A stretch of DNA of 10,312 bases from JAIVGV01 sp035295985 (GTDB lineage: Bacteria > Acidobacteriota > Blastocatellia > Pyrinomonadales > Pyrinomonadaceae): contig DATHBT010000226.1 of assembly GCA_035295985.1 (NCBI GenBank), positions 1 through 10,312 of the forward strand, in the 5' to 3' direction. How positions within the stretch are numbered: position 1 is the first letter of the stretch; each line of letters opens with the position of its first letter. Shown one piece after another: positions 1 to 6,046 of this stretch. A program made the translations under genes and the position numbers. The notes below the pieces were generated by a model, which was given only the letters and a program-made list of their open reading frames with translations, did no database searches and had not been told where the DNA came from.

Positions 1-388
1 GCACTACGCGCTCTACACCAACGCGCTCGCGCGCGGCAGCGCCGGCCACTTTTTCCCGCACGACGAGTTTTACGACGACCGTTTGCGCGAGGCGATCCAG
101 TTCGTTTCCGCCGCCGCGCCGCGGGGCGCAACCGTCGTCCACGAGACGCCCGGCGTCGCCGGCTACTACCTCGAAAAGTTCGGCCGGACGGACTTGCGCT
201 CGCGCGTCCTCTCCGGCCCTGATTTCCGCCTCGAAGACGCGCCGCGCCCGGCCTTCTACCTCCTCCAGCGCGGGCGCACATACTTCGAGAACCGGGAGAA
301 GATGGACGAGGTGCGCGCGCAGTTCCCCAAAGTCCACGAGGAGTTGATCGACGGCGCGAGCGCGGTCGAAGTTTACGAGGCGAGGTGA
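1..388 (+). CDS. C-terminal end of a GT39/ArnT-like membrane glycosyltransferase (5' truncated)
   Basis: The reading frame is open from base 2 and ends at TGA 386-388, giving about 128 residues; the start lies outside the window. The visible part begins HYALYTNALARG and continues with a FPHDEFYDD segment, then REAIQFVSAAAPRGA and YYLEKFGRTDLRS. This pattern resembles the periplasmic C-terminal tail of polyprenyl-phosphate-dependent glycosyltransferases of the PMT/ArnT (GT39) type common in Acidobacteriota and Deltaproteobacteria. Those proteins have many N-terminal membrane segments and transfer a sugar from a polyprenyl phosphate donor on the outer face of the inner membrane. No membrane segment falls inside the visible part, as expected for the soluble tail, and the catalytic loops are not in view. 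The family call therefore rests on tail similarity alone and the substrate is unknown. An in-frame TTG at 83 is an internal codon, not a start. Confidence 0.6.
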   Translation, partial: HYALYTNALARGSAGHFFPHDEFYDDRLREAIQFVSAAAPRGATVVHETPGVAGYYLEKFGRTDLRSRVLSGPDFRLEDAPRPAFYLLQRGRTYFENREKMDEVRAQFPKVHEELIDGASAVEVYEAR

Positions 389-497
389 TGGGTGGGGCCG
401 CGGCGGTTGAAAAATCGCGGCAACGCGCGGGGCCGAAACGTCGTCCATGAAGTGCGCGCCGCGTTTTCGCCGTCTGACAGGTGCGCGCCTCAAGGCC

Positions 498-1130
498 ATG
501 AGACTCTCAGCCCCCGTAGCCGCCGCCCTCCTGCTCGCCGTCGCTATGTTCGCCTCGCCCCCGCAGGCCGTGACCGACAGCCCGACGCACACGCCAGCCG
601 CTAAAGACCTCGCGTCGGACGCGGGCGCGCCGGTGCAGCCGGAACGCACGCCCCTCAAGCTCCCGCTGGTGAACCCGAAGATCGTCGTCTCCAAGTCAGC
701 ACGCCGGCTTGAGTTGTATTCGGGCGGGCGGGTGGCGCGCGAGTACCGCGTCGTACTCGGCGGCTACCCCGTCGGCGACAAGGAGCGCGAGGGCGACTCG
801 CGCACGCCCGAAGGCGAGTTCTACGTCTGCGTCAAGAACGAGAAGAGCCAGTTCTACCGCTCGCTCGGCTTGAGCTACCCGAACCGCGAGGACGCCGAGC
901 GCGGCCTGCGCGACGGGTTGATCACGCGCGCCGAGTACGACCGCATTCTTCGCGCGATCACGCGCAGGCGCACGCCGCCGTGGGACACGGCCCTGGGCGG
1001 CGAAATCTTCATCCACGGCGGCGGAACTTCCAACGACTGGACGCGCGGCTGTGTCGCCCTCGACAACGCGGACATGCAGGAGCTTTTCGACGCCGTCCCG
1101 CTCGGCACGCCCGTCCGCATCACGCCCTGA
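498..1130 (+). CDS. Secreted L,D-transpeptidase (YkuD domain, YafK-like)
   Basis: Exported cysteine enzyme of the YkuD fold, which makes or cuts cross-links or protein attachments on peptidoglycan in the periplasm. With ATG 498 the product is 210 residues. Residues 1-24 form a signal peptide (MRLSAPVAAALLLAVAMFA, probable cleavage near PPQA). A low-complexity Pro/Ala/Thr linker follows, then the YkuD domain at about 61-208. It contains the RTPEGEF motif (102-108) and the catalytic segment HGGGTSNDWTRGCVALD (173-189), with His173 and Cys185 as the expected active-site pair. The insertion carrying SLGLSYPNREDA resembles the YafK/DpaA branch, which in E. coli detaches Braun lipoprotein from peptidoglycan; the exact reaction here is unknown. 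A longer start at ATG 447 adds 17 Arg-rich residues before the signal peptide. I prefer 498 because it gives a standard signal peptide, but neither start has a clear Shine-Dalgarno site. It converges on the PAP2 gene. Confidence 0.87.
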   Translation: MRLSAPVAAALLLAVAMFASPPQAVTDSPTHTPAAKDLASDAGAPVQPERTPLKLPLVNPKIVVSKSARRLELYSGGRVAREYRVVLGGYPVGDKEREGDSRTPEGEFYVCVKNEKSQFYRSLGLSYPNREDAERGLRDGLITRAEYDRILRAITRRRTPPWDTALGGEIFIHGGGTSNDWTRGCVALDNADMQELFDAVPLGTPVRITP

Positions 1131-1136
1131 TCGGAA

Positions 1137-1248
1137 TTTAGCCACAGGGGGCGCAGAGAATTCAGAGGAGGCAGGAAACAGGATTTCAAATTTCAGATTT
1201 GAAATCCGAAATTTCCTCTCTGAGTTCTCTGCGTCCTCTGTGGCTAAA
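1137..1248. repeat. Nested intergenic palindrome between convergent genes
   Basis: The outer arms are 1137-1169 (starts TTTAGCCACAG) and 1215-1248 (ends CTGTGGCTAAA). They pair over about 31 positions with three mismatches and one 2-nt indel near the inner end. An inner perfect 11-bp inverted repeat sits at 1181-1191 and 1197-1207 around a 5-nt loop. The inner part has a 7-bp period: five units from 1183 to 1217 (ATTTCAA, ATTTCAG, ATTTGAA, ATCCGAA, ATTTCCT). The outer arm resembles the CCACAGAGGACRCAGAG-type repeat seen in many environmental bacterial genomes. It begins 7 bases after the stop of the L,D-transpeptidase gene and ends 27 bases before the stop of the PAP2 gene, so it could act as a bidirectional terminator or RNA end stabiliser. 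That role is inference. Confidence 0.9.
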
Positions 1249-1274
1249 AAATTTCCGGCCCGCAACATCCCGCG

Positions 1275-2078
1275 TCAGTCTTTAATCCCCGGCTTCGCGC
1301 CCGCGGTCTCGGCCTCTTCGGCGTGGAAGGTCGAGCGCGCCTTCCAGCGCCGGTACTGGTGGACGACGAAGGCGAGCCAGACGCCGCTCAGGAGATACGC
1401 GCCGAGGGTGTCGCTCGGCCAGTGCGCGCCGAGATAGACGCGCGAGAGGCCGATGAGCAGGAGCGGGAGGGCCGTGAGCGTGAGCGCGGCGCGGCGCTTG
1501 AGGCTCTTCTTCGGCAGCAGCGCGAAGGCCGCGAAGAAGAGGAAGCCGAAGAAGCAGACGTAGAAGGCGACGTGGCCGGACGGGAAACTCTCGTGCCGCC
1601 ACTCGCGCTGCACGTTGACCAGCTCGACGGTCGGCCGCGGGCGCGCGATCAACCACTTCATCAGCCGGTTGATGACTGTGCCCCCGCCGACGCTGAGGAG
1701 CAGCGCGAACATCTCCGTGCGGCGGCGCAGCAGGTAGAACCCCAACAACGCCGCGCCGGAAAGCGCCCACGGCCGCCAGCCGTCGCCGAGGCGCGAGGCG
1801 GCGTACATCAACCCGTGGACGCCCGGCAGGTCGAGGCTTTGCAGCGCGCGCGCCGTCGCCCTGTCCCACTCGAAGTAGGCGTAGGCGCGCGCGAAGAACG
1901 CGAGCACGGCGAAGGCGGCGAGCGCGGCGACGAAGACAGTTTCCGCGCGCCACAACCTGCGCGCCGCGGCCAGACGGCGGAGCCATTCGCGCCGCGGCGT
2001 GACGGCGGCCGGCGCTTGTGGCGATAGCCCGTCCGGCCGCACGGGCGGCCCGGCGTTTTCCTTCCCGTCACCTGTCAC
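1275..2078 (-). CDS. PAP2-superfamily membrane phosphatase
   Basis: Integral membrane acid phosphatase of the type 2 phosphatidic acid phosphatase family. Bacterial members remove phosphate from undecaprenyl pyrophosphate, phosphatidylglycerophosphate or phosphatidic acid; which substrate applies here cannot be told from sequence. All three signature motifs are intact in the 267-residue product: K141-x6-RP (KWLIARPRP, 141-149), PSGH at 166-169, and SR-x5-H-x3-D at 212-223 (SRVYLGAHWPSD). His169, His219 and Asp223 are the expected catalytic residues. Hydrophobic segments lie near 46-64, 104-117, 122-138, 168-188, 199-211 and 224-241. Both ends are charged and probably cytoplasmic. The start is doubtful: GTG 2078 lies inside a degenerate 7-bp repeat that also supplies an AGGTGA sequence 3 nt upstream, with an in-frame stop two codons before. 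A GTG at 2042 is an alternative. The gene is divergent from the MBL-fold gene and convergent with the L,D-transpeptidase gene. Confidence 0.88.
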   Translation of the reverse strand: MTGDGKENAGPPVRPDGLSPQAPAAVTPRREWLRRLAAARRLWRAETVFVAALAAFAVLAFFARAYAYFEWDRATARALQSLDLPGVHGLMYAASRLGDGWRPWALSGAALLGFYLLRRRTEMFALLLSVGGGTVINRLMKWLIARPRPTVELVNVQREWRHESFPSGHVAFYVCFFGFLFFAAFALLPKKSLKRRAALTLTALPLLLIGLSRVYLGAHWPSDTLGAYLLSGVWLAFVVHQYRRWKARSTFHAEEAETAGAKPGIKD

Positions 2079-2094
2079 GATTCACCTGTCACGG
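2067..2094. repeat. Degenerate 7-bp tandem array overlapping the PAP2 start
   Basis: Four consecutive heptamers on the + strand: GTCACCT, GTCACGA, TTCACCT, GTCACGG. Units 1/3 and 2/4 are most alike, so a 14-bp period is also visible. On the minus strand the units read AGGTGA and CGTGAC, so the repeat itself provides a Shine-Dalgarno-like sequence and the GTG codon used as the 5'-most start of the PAP2 gene. Unlike the other arrays in this window it has no facing inverted copy. Confidence 0.7.
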
Positions 2095-2244
2095 CCCTTC
2101 CGCTTTACAGCCCCGCGCGGGCGGCGCGCATCTAAAATTCAAGCTATCATAGCCGCGTTCGCTCCCGAATGTGCAGTCGGATTTGTCTGTTGACGCATCG
2201 GCCGAGCACGGCGGCGCGCCGTGTGAGCCGTGGAGAGAACGAAC
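2079..2244. other. Divergent intergenic region, PAP2 gene / MBL-fold gene
   Basis: This region must hold the promoters of two divergent genes. The only AT-rich patch is 2131-2152, with TATCAT (2145-2150, + strand) and TATGAT (2152-2147, - strand) as overlapping -10-like hexamers. No acceptable -35 hexamer lies at the right distance for either. I see no operator-like palindrome. The promoter assignment is weak. Confidence 0.25.
2232..2237 (+). promoter_or_regulatory. Ribosome binding site deciding the MBL-fold gene start
   Basis: GGAGAG followed by a 7-nt spacer and GTG at 2245. The upstream alternative GTG at 2230 has no purine-rich sequence at a useful distance, and this GGAGAG would lie inside that longer frame, so 2245 is the better start. 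Confidence 0.6.
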
Positions 2245-3267
2245 GTGCTCAGAGTCGAATACCGCGAAGGCCTCTACCTGCCCGACCTCGATCTGTGGCT
2301 CGACGCAGACGGCGAGCGCGACCGCTGCGTCATCTCGCACGCACACTCCGATCACATCGCCGGCCACCGCTCCATCGTCTCGACGCCGGAGACGGCGCGC
2401 ATCTTCCGCCACCGCGTCGGCGAGGCCGAAGTCACGACGCAGGCGTACGGGGAGCGCCGCGACTACGGCCCTTACGCCCTGACCTTCTACCCGGCCGGCC
2501 ACTGTCTCGGCTCCGCGCAGATTCTCGTCGAAGCGAACGGCGAGCGGCTGGTTTACACCGGCGACATCAAGCTCCGACCGAACGTCGCCGCCGAAGACGC
2601 CGTCGTCGTCCCCTGCGACACGCTCGTCATGGAATCGACCTTCGGCGAGCCTCAGTACGTCTTCCCGCCGGACCTCGTGACGAACGAGAGGCTCTACGCC
2701 GCCGTCGATCGCGCGCTCTCGGACGACCGCGTGCCGGTTGTGCTGGCTTACGCTTTGGGGAAGGGGCAGGAGGCTCTGGAAATCCTGCTGCGGCGCGGCT
2801 ACCGCGTCACGCTCCACGGGTCGGTCTGGAACGTGACGGAGATTTACCGCGAGTTGGGCGTGGAATTTTCCGGGCCTTACGAAAAATACGACCGCGAGCA
2901 CTTGCGAGGGCGCGTGCTTATCGCGCCGCCCGGCTGCCGCAAGCAGCCGATGGTGCAGAACATCGAGCGGCGCTACGTCGTCATGCTGACGGGCTGGGCC
3001 TTGTCGAAGAGCGCGCCCTACATGTACAAGGGCGTCGATCTCGTCCTCCCCCTCTCCGACCACGCCGGCTACGACGACCTCGTCCGCCTCGCGCGCGAGT
3101 CCGGCGCACAGCGCGTCATCACGATGCACGGCCCGGCGAAGTTCGCGGCCTCCCTCCGTGAACTGGGCATCAACGCCGAGCACCTCGCGCAGCACCCCGG
3201 CGCAGTTACCAAAAAGCAGACGGGGAGGCGGGCCGCGACCGCCGTCGAGCAGCGGCTGTTCGACTAG
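2245..3267 (+). CDS. MBL-fold exonuclease-like protein (ligase-associated Exo type)
   Basis: Metallo-beta-lactamase-fold nuclease-like protein of 340 residues from GTG 2245 (345 from GTG 2230). The zinc ligands are visible: HAHSDH at 32-37, the AGH motif with His86, Asp107 in TGDIK, and the late His271-containing SDHAGYDDL and MHG motifs (about 271-296). The order ESTFG (130-134), YALGKGQ (169-175), HGSVW (191-195), SDHAGY, then VITMHGPAKF follows the family often labelled ligase-associated DNA exonuclease. That family is related to beta-CASP nucleases such as CPSF-73 and is usually encoded beside an ATP-dependent DNA ligase in bacterial repair clusters. No ligase or Lhr-type helicase is present in this window, so DNA repair is inferred from family only, and an RNA substrate is possible. 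The protein ends VEQRLFD, which loosely resembles a sliding-clamp peptide. The gene is followed by a strong palindrome and a convergent response regulator gene. Confidence 0.82.
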   Translation: MLRVEYREGLYLPDLDLWLDADGERDRCVISHAHSDHIAGHRSIVSTPETARIFRHRVGEAEVTTQAYGERRDYGPYALTFYPAGHCLGSAQILVEANGERLVYTGDIKLRPNVAAEDAVVVPCDTLVMESTFGEPQYVFPPDLVTNERLYAAVDRALSDDRVPVVLAYALGKGQEALEILLRRGYRVTLHGSVWNVTEIYRELGVEFSGPYEKYDREHLRGRVLIAPPGCRKQPMVQNIERRYVVMLTGWALSKSAPYMYKGVDLVLPLSDHAGYDDLVRLARESGAQRVITMHGPAKFAASLRELGINAEHLAQHPGAVTKKQTGRRAATAVEQRLFD

Positions 3268-3277
3268 AAGAAATTCA

Positions 3278-3290
3278 CCGCAGAGGACAC
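3278..3290 (+). repeat. Solo half-copy of the CCACAGAGGACGC repeat
   Basis: CCGCAGAGGACAC matches 11 of 13 bases of CCACAGAGGACGC, the reverse complement of 1231-1243 in the palindrome after the L,D-transpeptidase gene. Only one arm is present here; the adjoining sequence switches directly into an unrelated 29-bp palindrome. Confidence 0.5.
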
Positions 3291-3295
3291 GTCGG

Positions 3296-3363
3296 AATTG
3301 CGGAATGCGGAATGCGGATTAAGAAAGAGTTGTCTCTTAATCCGCATTCCGCATTCCGCAATT
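3296..3363. repeat. Perfect 29-bp inverted repeat built of 7-bp units
   Basis: The left arm 3296-3324 and right arm 3335-3363 are exact reverse complements over 29 bp, with a 10-nt loop (AAGAGTTGTC). Each arm contains the heptamer GCGGAAT / GCATTCC in tandem (about 2.5 units). It sits 28 nt after the stop of the MBL-fold gene and 30 nt beyond the stop of the convergent response regulator gene. Such a stem would be very stable in RNA from either side. It could serve as a bidirectional terminator or 3'-end protector, although no T-tract follows. Confidence 0.95.
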
Positions 3364-3393
3364 GTTTGGGTCTGCAGGCCCGCGCGCCGGCCG

Positions 3394-3918
3394 TCAGCCC
3401 TTGGCCGACGCGGCCATCTTCTTCAGCTCGTCAGCACACCCTTCGCAGACGCGCGTGATGGCGCGCTCAAGGTTCGGGTCTATGTCGGTGAGCGTCTTCA
3501 GCACCCGCGCGGGCAGGCGCAGGGTGACGACCATGTACTGCTCGTCCGTCTGCGGGTGCGCGAGGGCGCGCTCTAGGCCGCGCAGCAGCGCGTCGTAGTC
3601 GGGCGGCTTCGACAGGTACTCCTGCACCCCGAGCCGCTCGCACACGTCGCGCGACTCGGCCATCGTCTCGCCAGTCACCACGAGCACGGGCACGGAGGGC
3701 GACAGCTCCCGAATCTTTTCGAGCACCTTCGTGCCGTGCATCTCGGGCAGCGTCATGTCCATCAGCACGGCGTCCGGCGGGTGCGCCTCGAACTCGGCGA
3801 TGCCCTCCTCGCCCGTGTAGGCCACCGTCACGTCGTGGCCCGCCCCGGTGAGCGACGACTCGTAGAGTTCGGCCAAGTCTTCTTGATCTTCGATGACGAG
3901 AATGCGATGCTTGCCCAC
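3394..3918 (-). CDS. Response regulator receiver protein with possible ribbon-helix-helix C-terminus
   Basis: Two-component receiver protein, phosphorylated on Asp by an unidentified histidine kinase. From GTG 3918 the product is 174 residues (181 from GTG 3939). The receiver domain covers about 4-121: acidic pair E10/D11 (VIEDQED), phospho-acceptor D54 in VLMDMTLPEMHG, T82 in VVTGE and K104 in SKPP. All catalytic positions are present. A tail of about 48 residues follows (127-174). It reads YMVVTLRLPARVLKTL, then DPNLERAITRVCEG, a strand followed by two helices that resembles a ribbon-helix-helix DNA-binding fold. That reading is inference; the tail could also be a partner-binding extension. 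I chose 3918 because AGGGG (3933-3929) lies 10 nt upstream, while GTG 3939 has no such site. No kinase gene is adjacent. The gene is divergent from the SLC13 gene and converges on the MBL-fold gene. Confidence 0.85.
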   Translation of the reverse strand: MGKHRILVIEDQEDLAELYESSLTGAGHDVTVAYTGEEGIAEFEAHPPDAVLMDMTLPEMHGTKVLEKIRELSPSVPVLVVTGETMAESRDVCERLGVQEYLSKPPDYDALLRGLERALAHPQTDEQYMVVTLRLPARVLKTLTDIDPNLERAITRVCEGCADELKKMAASAKG

Positions 3919-4036
3919 GCTAACGAAACCCCTTTTCACTGAACCGACGCGCCCGGCCCCCGGGTGGCGCGGGCCGCGTCGGAATCTCTAATTTTATCCG
4001 GCGACGTTTGCGCGGAGTATAACAGAAACGGCCGAG
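3919..4036. other. Divergent intergenic region, response regulator / SLC13 permease
   Basis: The short AT-rich patch 3985-4023 holds TAAAAT (3996-3991, - strand) and TATAAC (4018-4023, + strand) as -10-like hexamers for the two divergent genes. Neither has a recognisable -35 hexamer at 16-18 nt. If TATAAC is used, the SLC13 transcript would start only about 6-8 nt before its ATG. Nothing else is evident. Confidence 0.25.
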
Positions 4037-5839
4037 ATGACTCCCCAGATCGCAACCGTCCTCATCCTCCTGCTCGTCGCGCTCGTCCTCTTCGGCCTGG
4101 AGCGCATCCCGATTGACATCGTCACCATCCTGCTCGTCATCGCGATGATTTTGACGGGCACGCTCCCCGCGGCGGAGGCCTTCGCCGGCTTCGGCAACGA
4201 CATCATCATCACCATCGCGGGCCTCTTCGTCCTGACGGGCGGGCTGGTCAAGACGGGCGTCGTTGACGCGGTCGGCCGCCGCCTGCACCGCATCGCGGGC
4301 GGGAGCGAGTTCCGGCTGACAGTGCTCATCATGCTGACGGCCGCCGCCTGCGCCTCCGTGATGAAGAACACGACGACGACGGCCATGTTCGTCCCCGTCG
4401 TCATCGGGATCGCCGCGCGGGCGAAGGTGCAGCCCTCAAAACTCCTGATGCCGCTCGCCTTCGGCGCGATCCTCGGCGGCACCTGCACGCTCATCGGGAC
4501 TTCGACGAACCTGGCGGTGAGCGGCGCGATGACGCGGCTCGCCGCCTCGGCCGGGCAGGAGATCGAACCCTTCTCGATGTTCGAGCTGACGCCGGTCGGC
4601 ATCGTCATCGTCGTCGTCGGGATGATCTACATGCTGCTCGTCGGCTTAAGGCTCCTCCCTGCGCGCGGGAACGCCGACTCGCTGGCCGAGCAGTACCACA
4701 TACGCGAGTACGTCTCGGAGGTGGTCGTCCTCGACGACTCGCCGCTCGCCGGCCGGACGCTCTCCGAGGCGAACCTGAGCGAGCAGATGGACCTGCTCGT
4801 CATCGGGATTCTTCGCGGCAAGCAGGGGCGTGTCGCCCCGCGCCCCGACGAACAGATTCAGGCCGGCGATTCGCTCCTCGTGCAGGGCCGCGTCGAGGAC
4901 ATACTGCGCGTGAAGAACGAGGCCGGTATCGAGATCAAGGCCGACTTCAAGCTCAGGGACAGCGACCTGGAGACGGGCGGGATCGAACTGTTCGAGGCGA
5001 TGGTCCTGCGCGGTTCGAGCCTCGTCGGCCGGACGCTCAAAGGCACGCGCTTCCGCGAGCGCTACGGGCTGACCACCCTCGCCATCAACCGCCACGGCGT
5101 CGCGCTCCTCTCGAAGCTCTCGACCGTGTCCCTGCGCTTCGGCGACGTGCTGCTCGTGCAGGGCCGGCGCGAGAACATCGAGCACCTTGTGTCGGAAGGC
5201 CACCTGCTGCTACTGGAAGACGTGTCGGAGCAGCGCGGGCGCGCGAACAAGCGCAAGTGGGCGCTCATCGCCTTCGCCGTCTTCATCCTGATCTCGATCT
5301 TCCACCCCTTCAACATCCCGCTCTCGGTGGCGGTGCTGCTCGGCGTGCTCATCCTCCTCGCCTCGCGCGCCGTGCGGACGAACGAGGTCTATCAGATGAT
5401 CGACTTCCGCCTCATCGTCCTCATCGCCGGCATGATCAGCTTCGGCGCGGCGATGGAGCGCACGGGCGCGGACGAGTACCTCGCCAACCTCATCGTGCAG
5501 ATGGTCGGCTCCTACGGGGCGGTCGCCGTCATGGCTGGCTTCGTGCTGCTGACGGTCGCGCTCACGCAGCCGATGTCGAACCAGGCGGCGGCGCTCGTCG
5601 TCCTGCCCGTCGCGATGCAGACGGCGGCGCAGTTGGGCTTAAACCCCCGCACCTTCGCCGTCGCCATCACCTACGCCGCCTCGTGCTCGTTCCTCACGCC
5701 GCTCGAACCCGCCTGCGTGCTCATCTACACGCCCGGCCGCTACCGCTTCCTCGACTTCGTCAAGGTCGGTTCGATCCTGACAATCGCCGTCCTCATCGTC
5801 GTCATCCTGCTCGTGCCCGCGCGCTGGCCGCTGCGGTAG
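4037..5839 (+). CDS. SLC13/DASS-family permease with two cytoplasmic RCK_C (TrkA-C) domains
   Basis: Inner-membrane secondary transporter of 600 residues in the divalent anion:Na+ symporter group, whose members carry sulfate, phosphate or dicarboxylates. The N-terminal half (1-207) contains hydrophobic segments near 5-20, 26-42, 54-72, 93-125, 136-158 and 184-207. It includes MKNTTTTAMFVPV (109-121) and GTSTNLAVSGAM (154-165), matching the substrate/sodium-site motif of the first repeat. The second half (407-597) has the counterpart TQPMSNQAAALVVLP (510-524). Between them lie two RCK_C domains, about 222-293 and 313-392, each ending in a GDxLLVQG motif (277-284 and 369-376). These are cytoplasmic ligand-sensing modules commonly inserted in this subfamily. 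The substrate cannot be predicted. ATG 4037 starts a hydrophobic first helix and no convincing Shine-Dalgarno site precedes it. The gene appears monocistronic: a possible terminator and a new promoter follow. Confidence 0.9.
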   Translation: MTPQIATVLILLLVALVLFGLERIPIDIVTILLVIAMILTGTLPAAEAFAGFGNDIIITIAGLFVLTGGLVKTGVVDAVGRRLHRIAGGSEFRLTVLIMLTAAACASVMKNTTTTAMFVPVVIGIAARAKVQPSKLLMPLAFGAILGGTCTLIGTSTNLAVSGAMTRLAASAGQEIEPFSMFELTPVGIVIVVVGMIYMLLVGLRLLPARGNADSLAEQYHIREYVSEVVVLDDSPLAGRTLSEANLSEQMDLLVIGILRGKQGRVAPRPDEQIQAGDSLLVQGRVEDILRVKNEAGIEIKADFKLRDSDLETGGIELFEAMVLRGSSLVGRTLKGTRFRERYGLTTLAINRHGVALLSKLSTVSLRFGDVLLVQGRRENIEHLVSEGHLLLLEDVSEQRGRANKRKWALIAFAVFILISIFHPFNIPLSVAVLLGVLILLASRAVRTNEVYQMIDFRLIVLIAGMISFGAAMERTGADEYLANLIVQMVGSYGAVAVMAGFVLLTVALTQPMSNQAAALVVLPVAMQTAAQLGLNPRTFAVAITYAASCSFLTPLEPACVLIYTPGRYRFLDFVKVGSILTIAVLIVVILLVPARWPLR

Positions 5840-5912
5840 TGCGTCCCGATGACCGGCGGGGGAGGTCGTCGGCCGGGGCGTGTCCGCGGGTCGTTGCGTT
5901 CAGGTTCTATTT

Positions 5913-5937
5913 GCGCCGTCGGGCCGACGGGCGCTTT
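5913..5937 (+). terminator. Possible rho-independent terminator after the SLC13 gene
   Basis: A GC-rich stem from GCGCCGTC (5913-5920) to GACGGGCGC (5926-5934), with one bulged base and a 5-nt loop, is followed by only three T residues. It lies 73 nt after the permease stop. The weak T-tract keeps confidence low. The T-run overlaps the -35 hexamer of the next promoter. Confidence 0.35.
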
Positions 5938-5964
5938 GCCTCGCGCGGCGTGCCTGCGTATAAT
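5936..5964 (+). promoter_or_regulatory. Sigma70-type promoter for the metallophosphoesterase gene
   Basis: TTGCCT (5936-5941; 4 of 6 consensus positions), a 17-bp spacer, then a perfect TATAAT (5959-5964). The predicted transcription start is near 5971, leaving a leader of roughly 76 nt before ATG 6047. Confidence 0.6.
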
Positions 5965-6046
5965 GCGCGGGCTTTCCGGCGAAGGGACGGAACACGCCGC
6001 CGGGGAGTTCTCGCGAAACTAAATTCACAAGAGAAGACGAGACCCA

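Noticed and set aside
392..604. Small plus-strand frame between the glycosyltransferase and L,D-transpeptidase genes
   Set aside because: It overlaps the signal peptide of the L,D-transpeptidase in another frame and has Arg/Pro-rich composition with no ribosome binding site.
1323..2027. Plus-strand frame of 234 codons opposite the PAP2 gene
   Set aside because: The PAP2 frame carries all three catalytic motifs; this one is a Glu/Arg/Ala-rich antisense shadow.
2089..3195. Minus-strand frame of 368 codons and overlapping plus-strand frame 2169-3161 across the MBL-fold gene
   Set aside because: The MBL-fold frame has intact metal-binding motifs; the others are Arg/Pro/Ala-rich shadows with no recognisable domain.
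1137..3363. Possible miniature transposable elements (MITEs) at the palindromes
   Set aside because: No target-site duplication is visible at either palindrome and there is no transposase nearby, so mobility cannot be supported from this window.
3298..3576. Plus-strand frame beginning inside the 29-bp palindrome
   Set aside because: The first part is a translation of the repeat and the rest is antisense to the response regulator gene.
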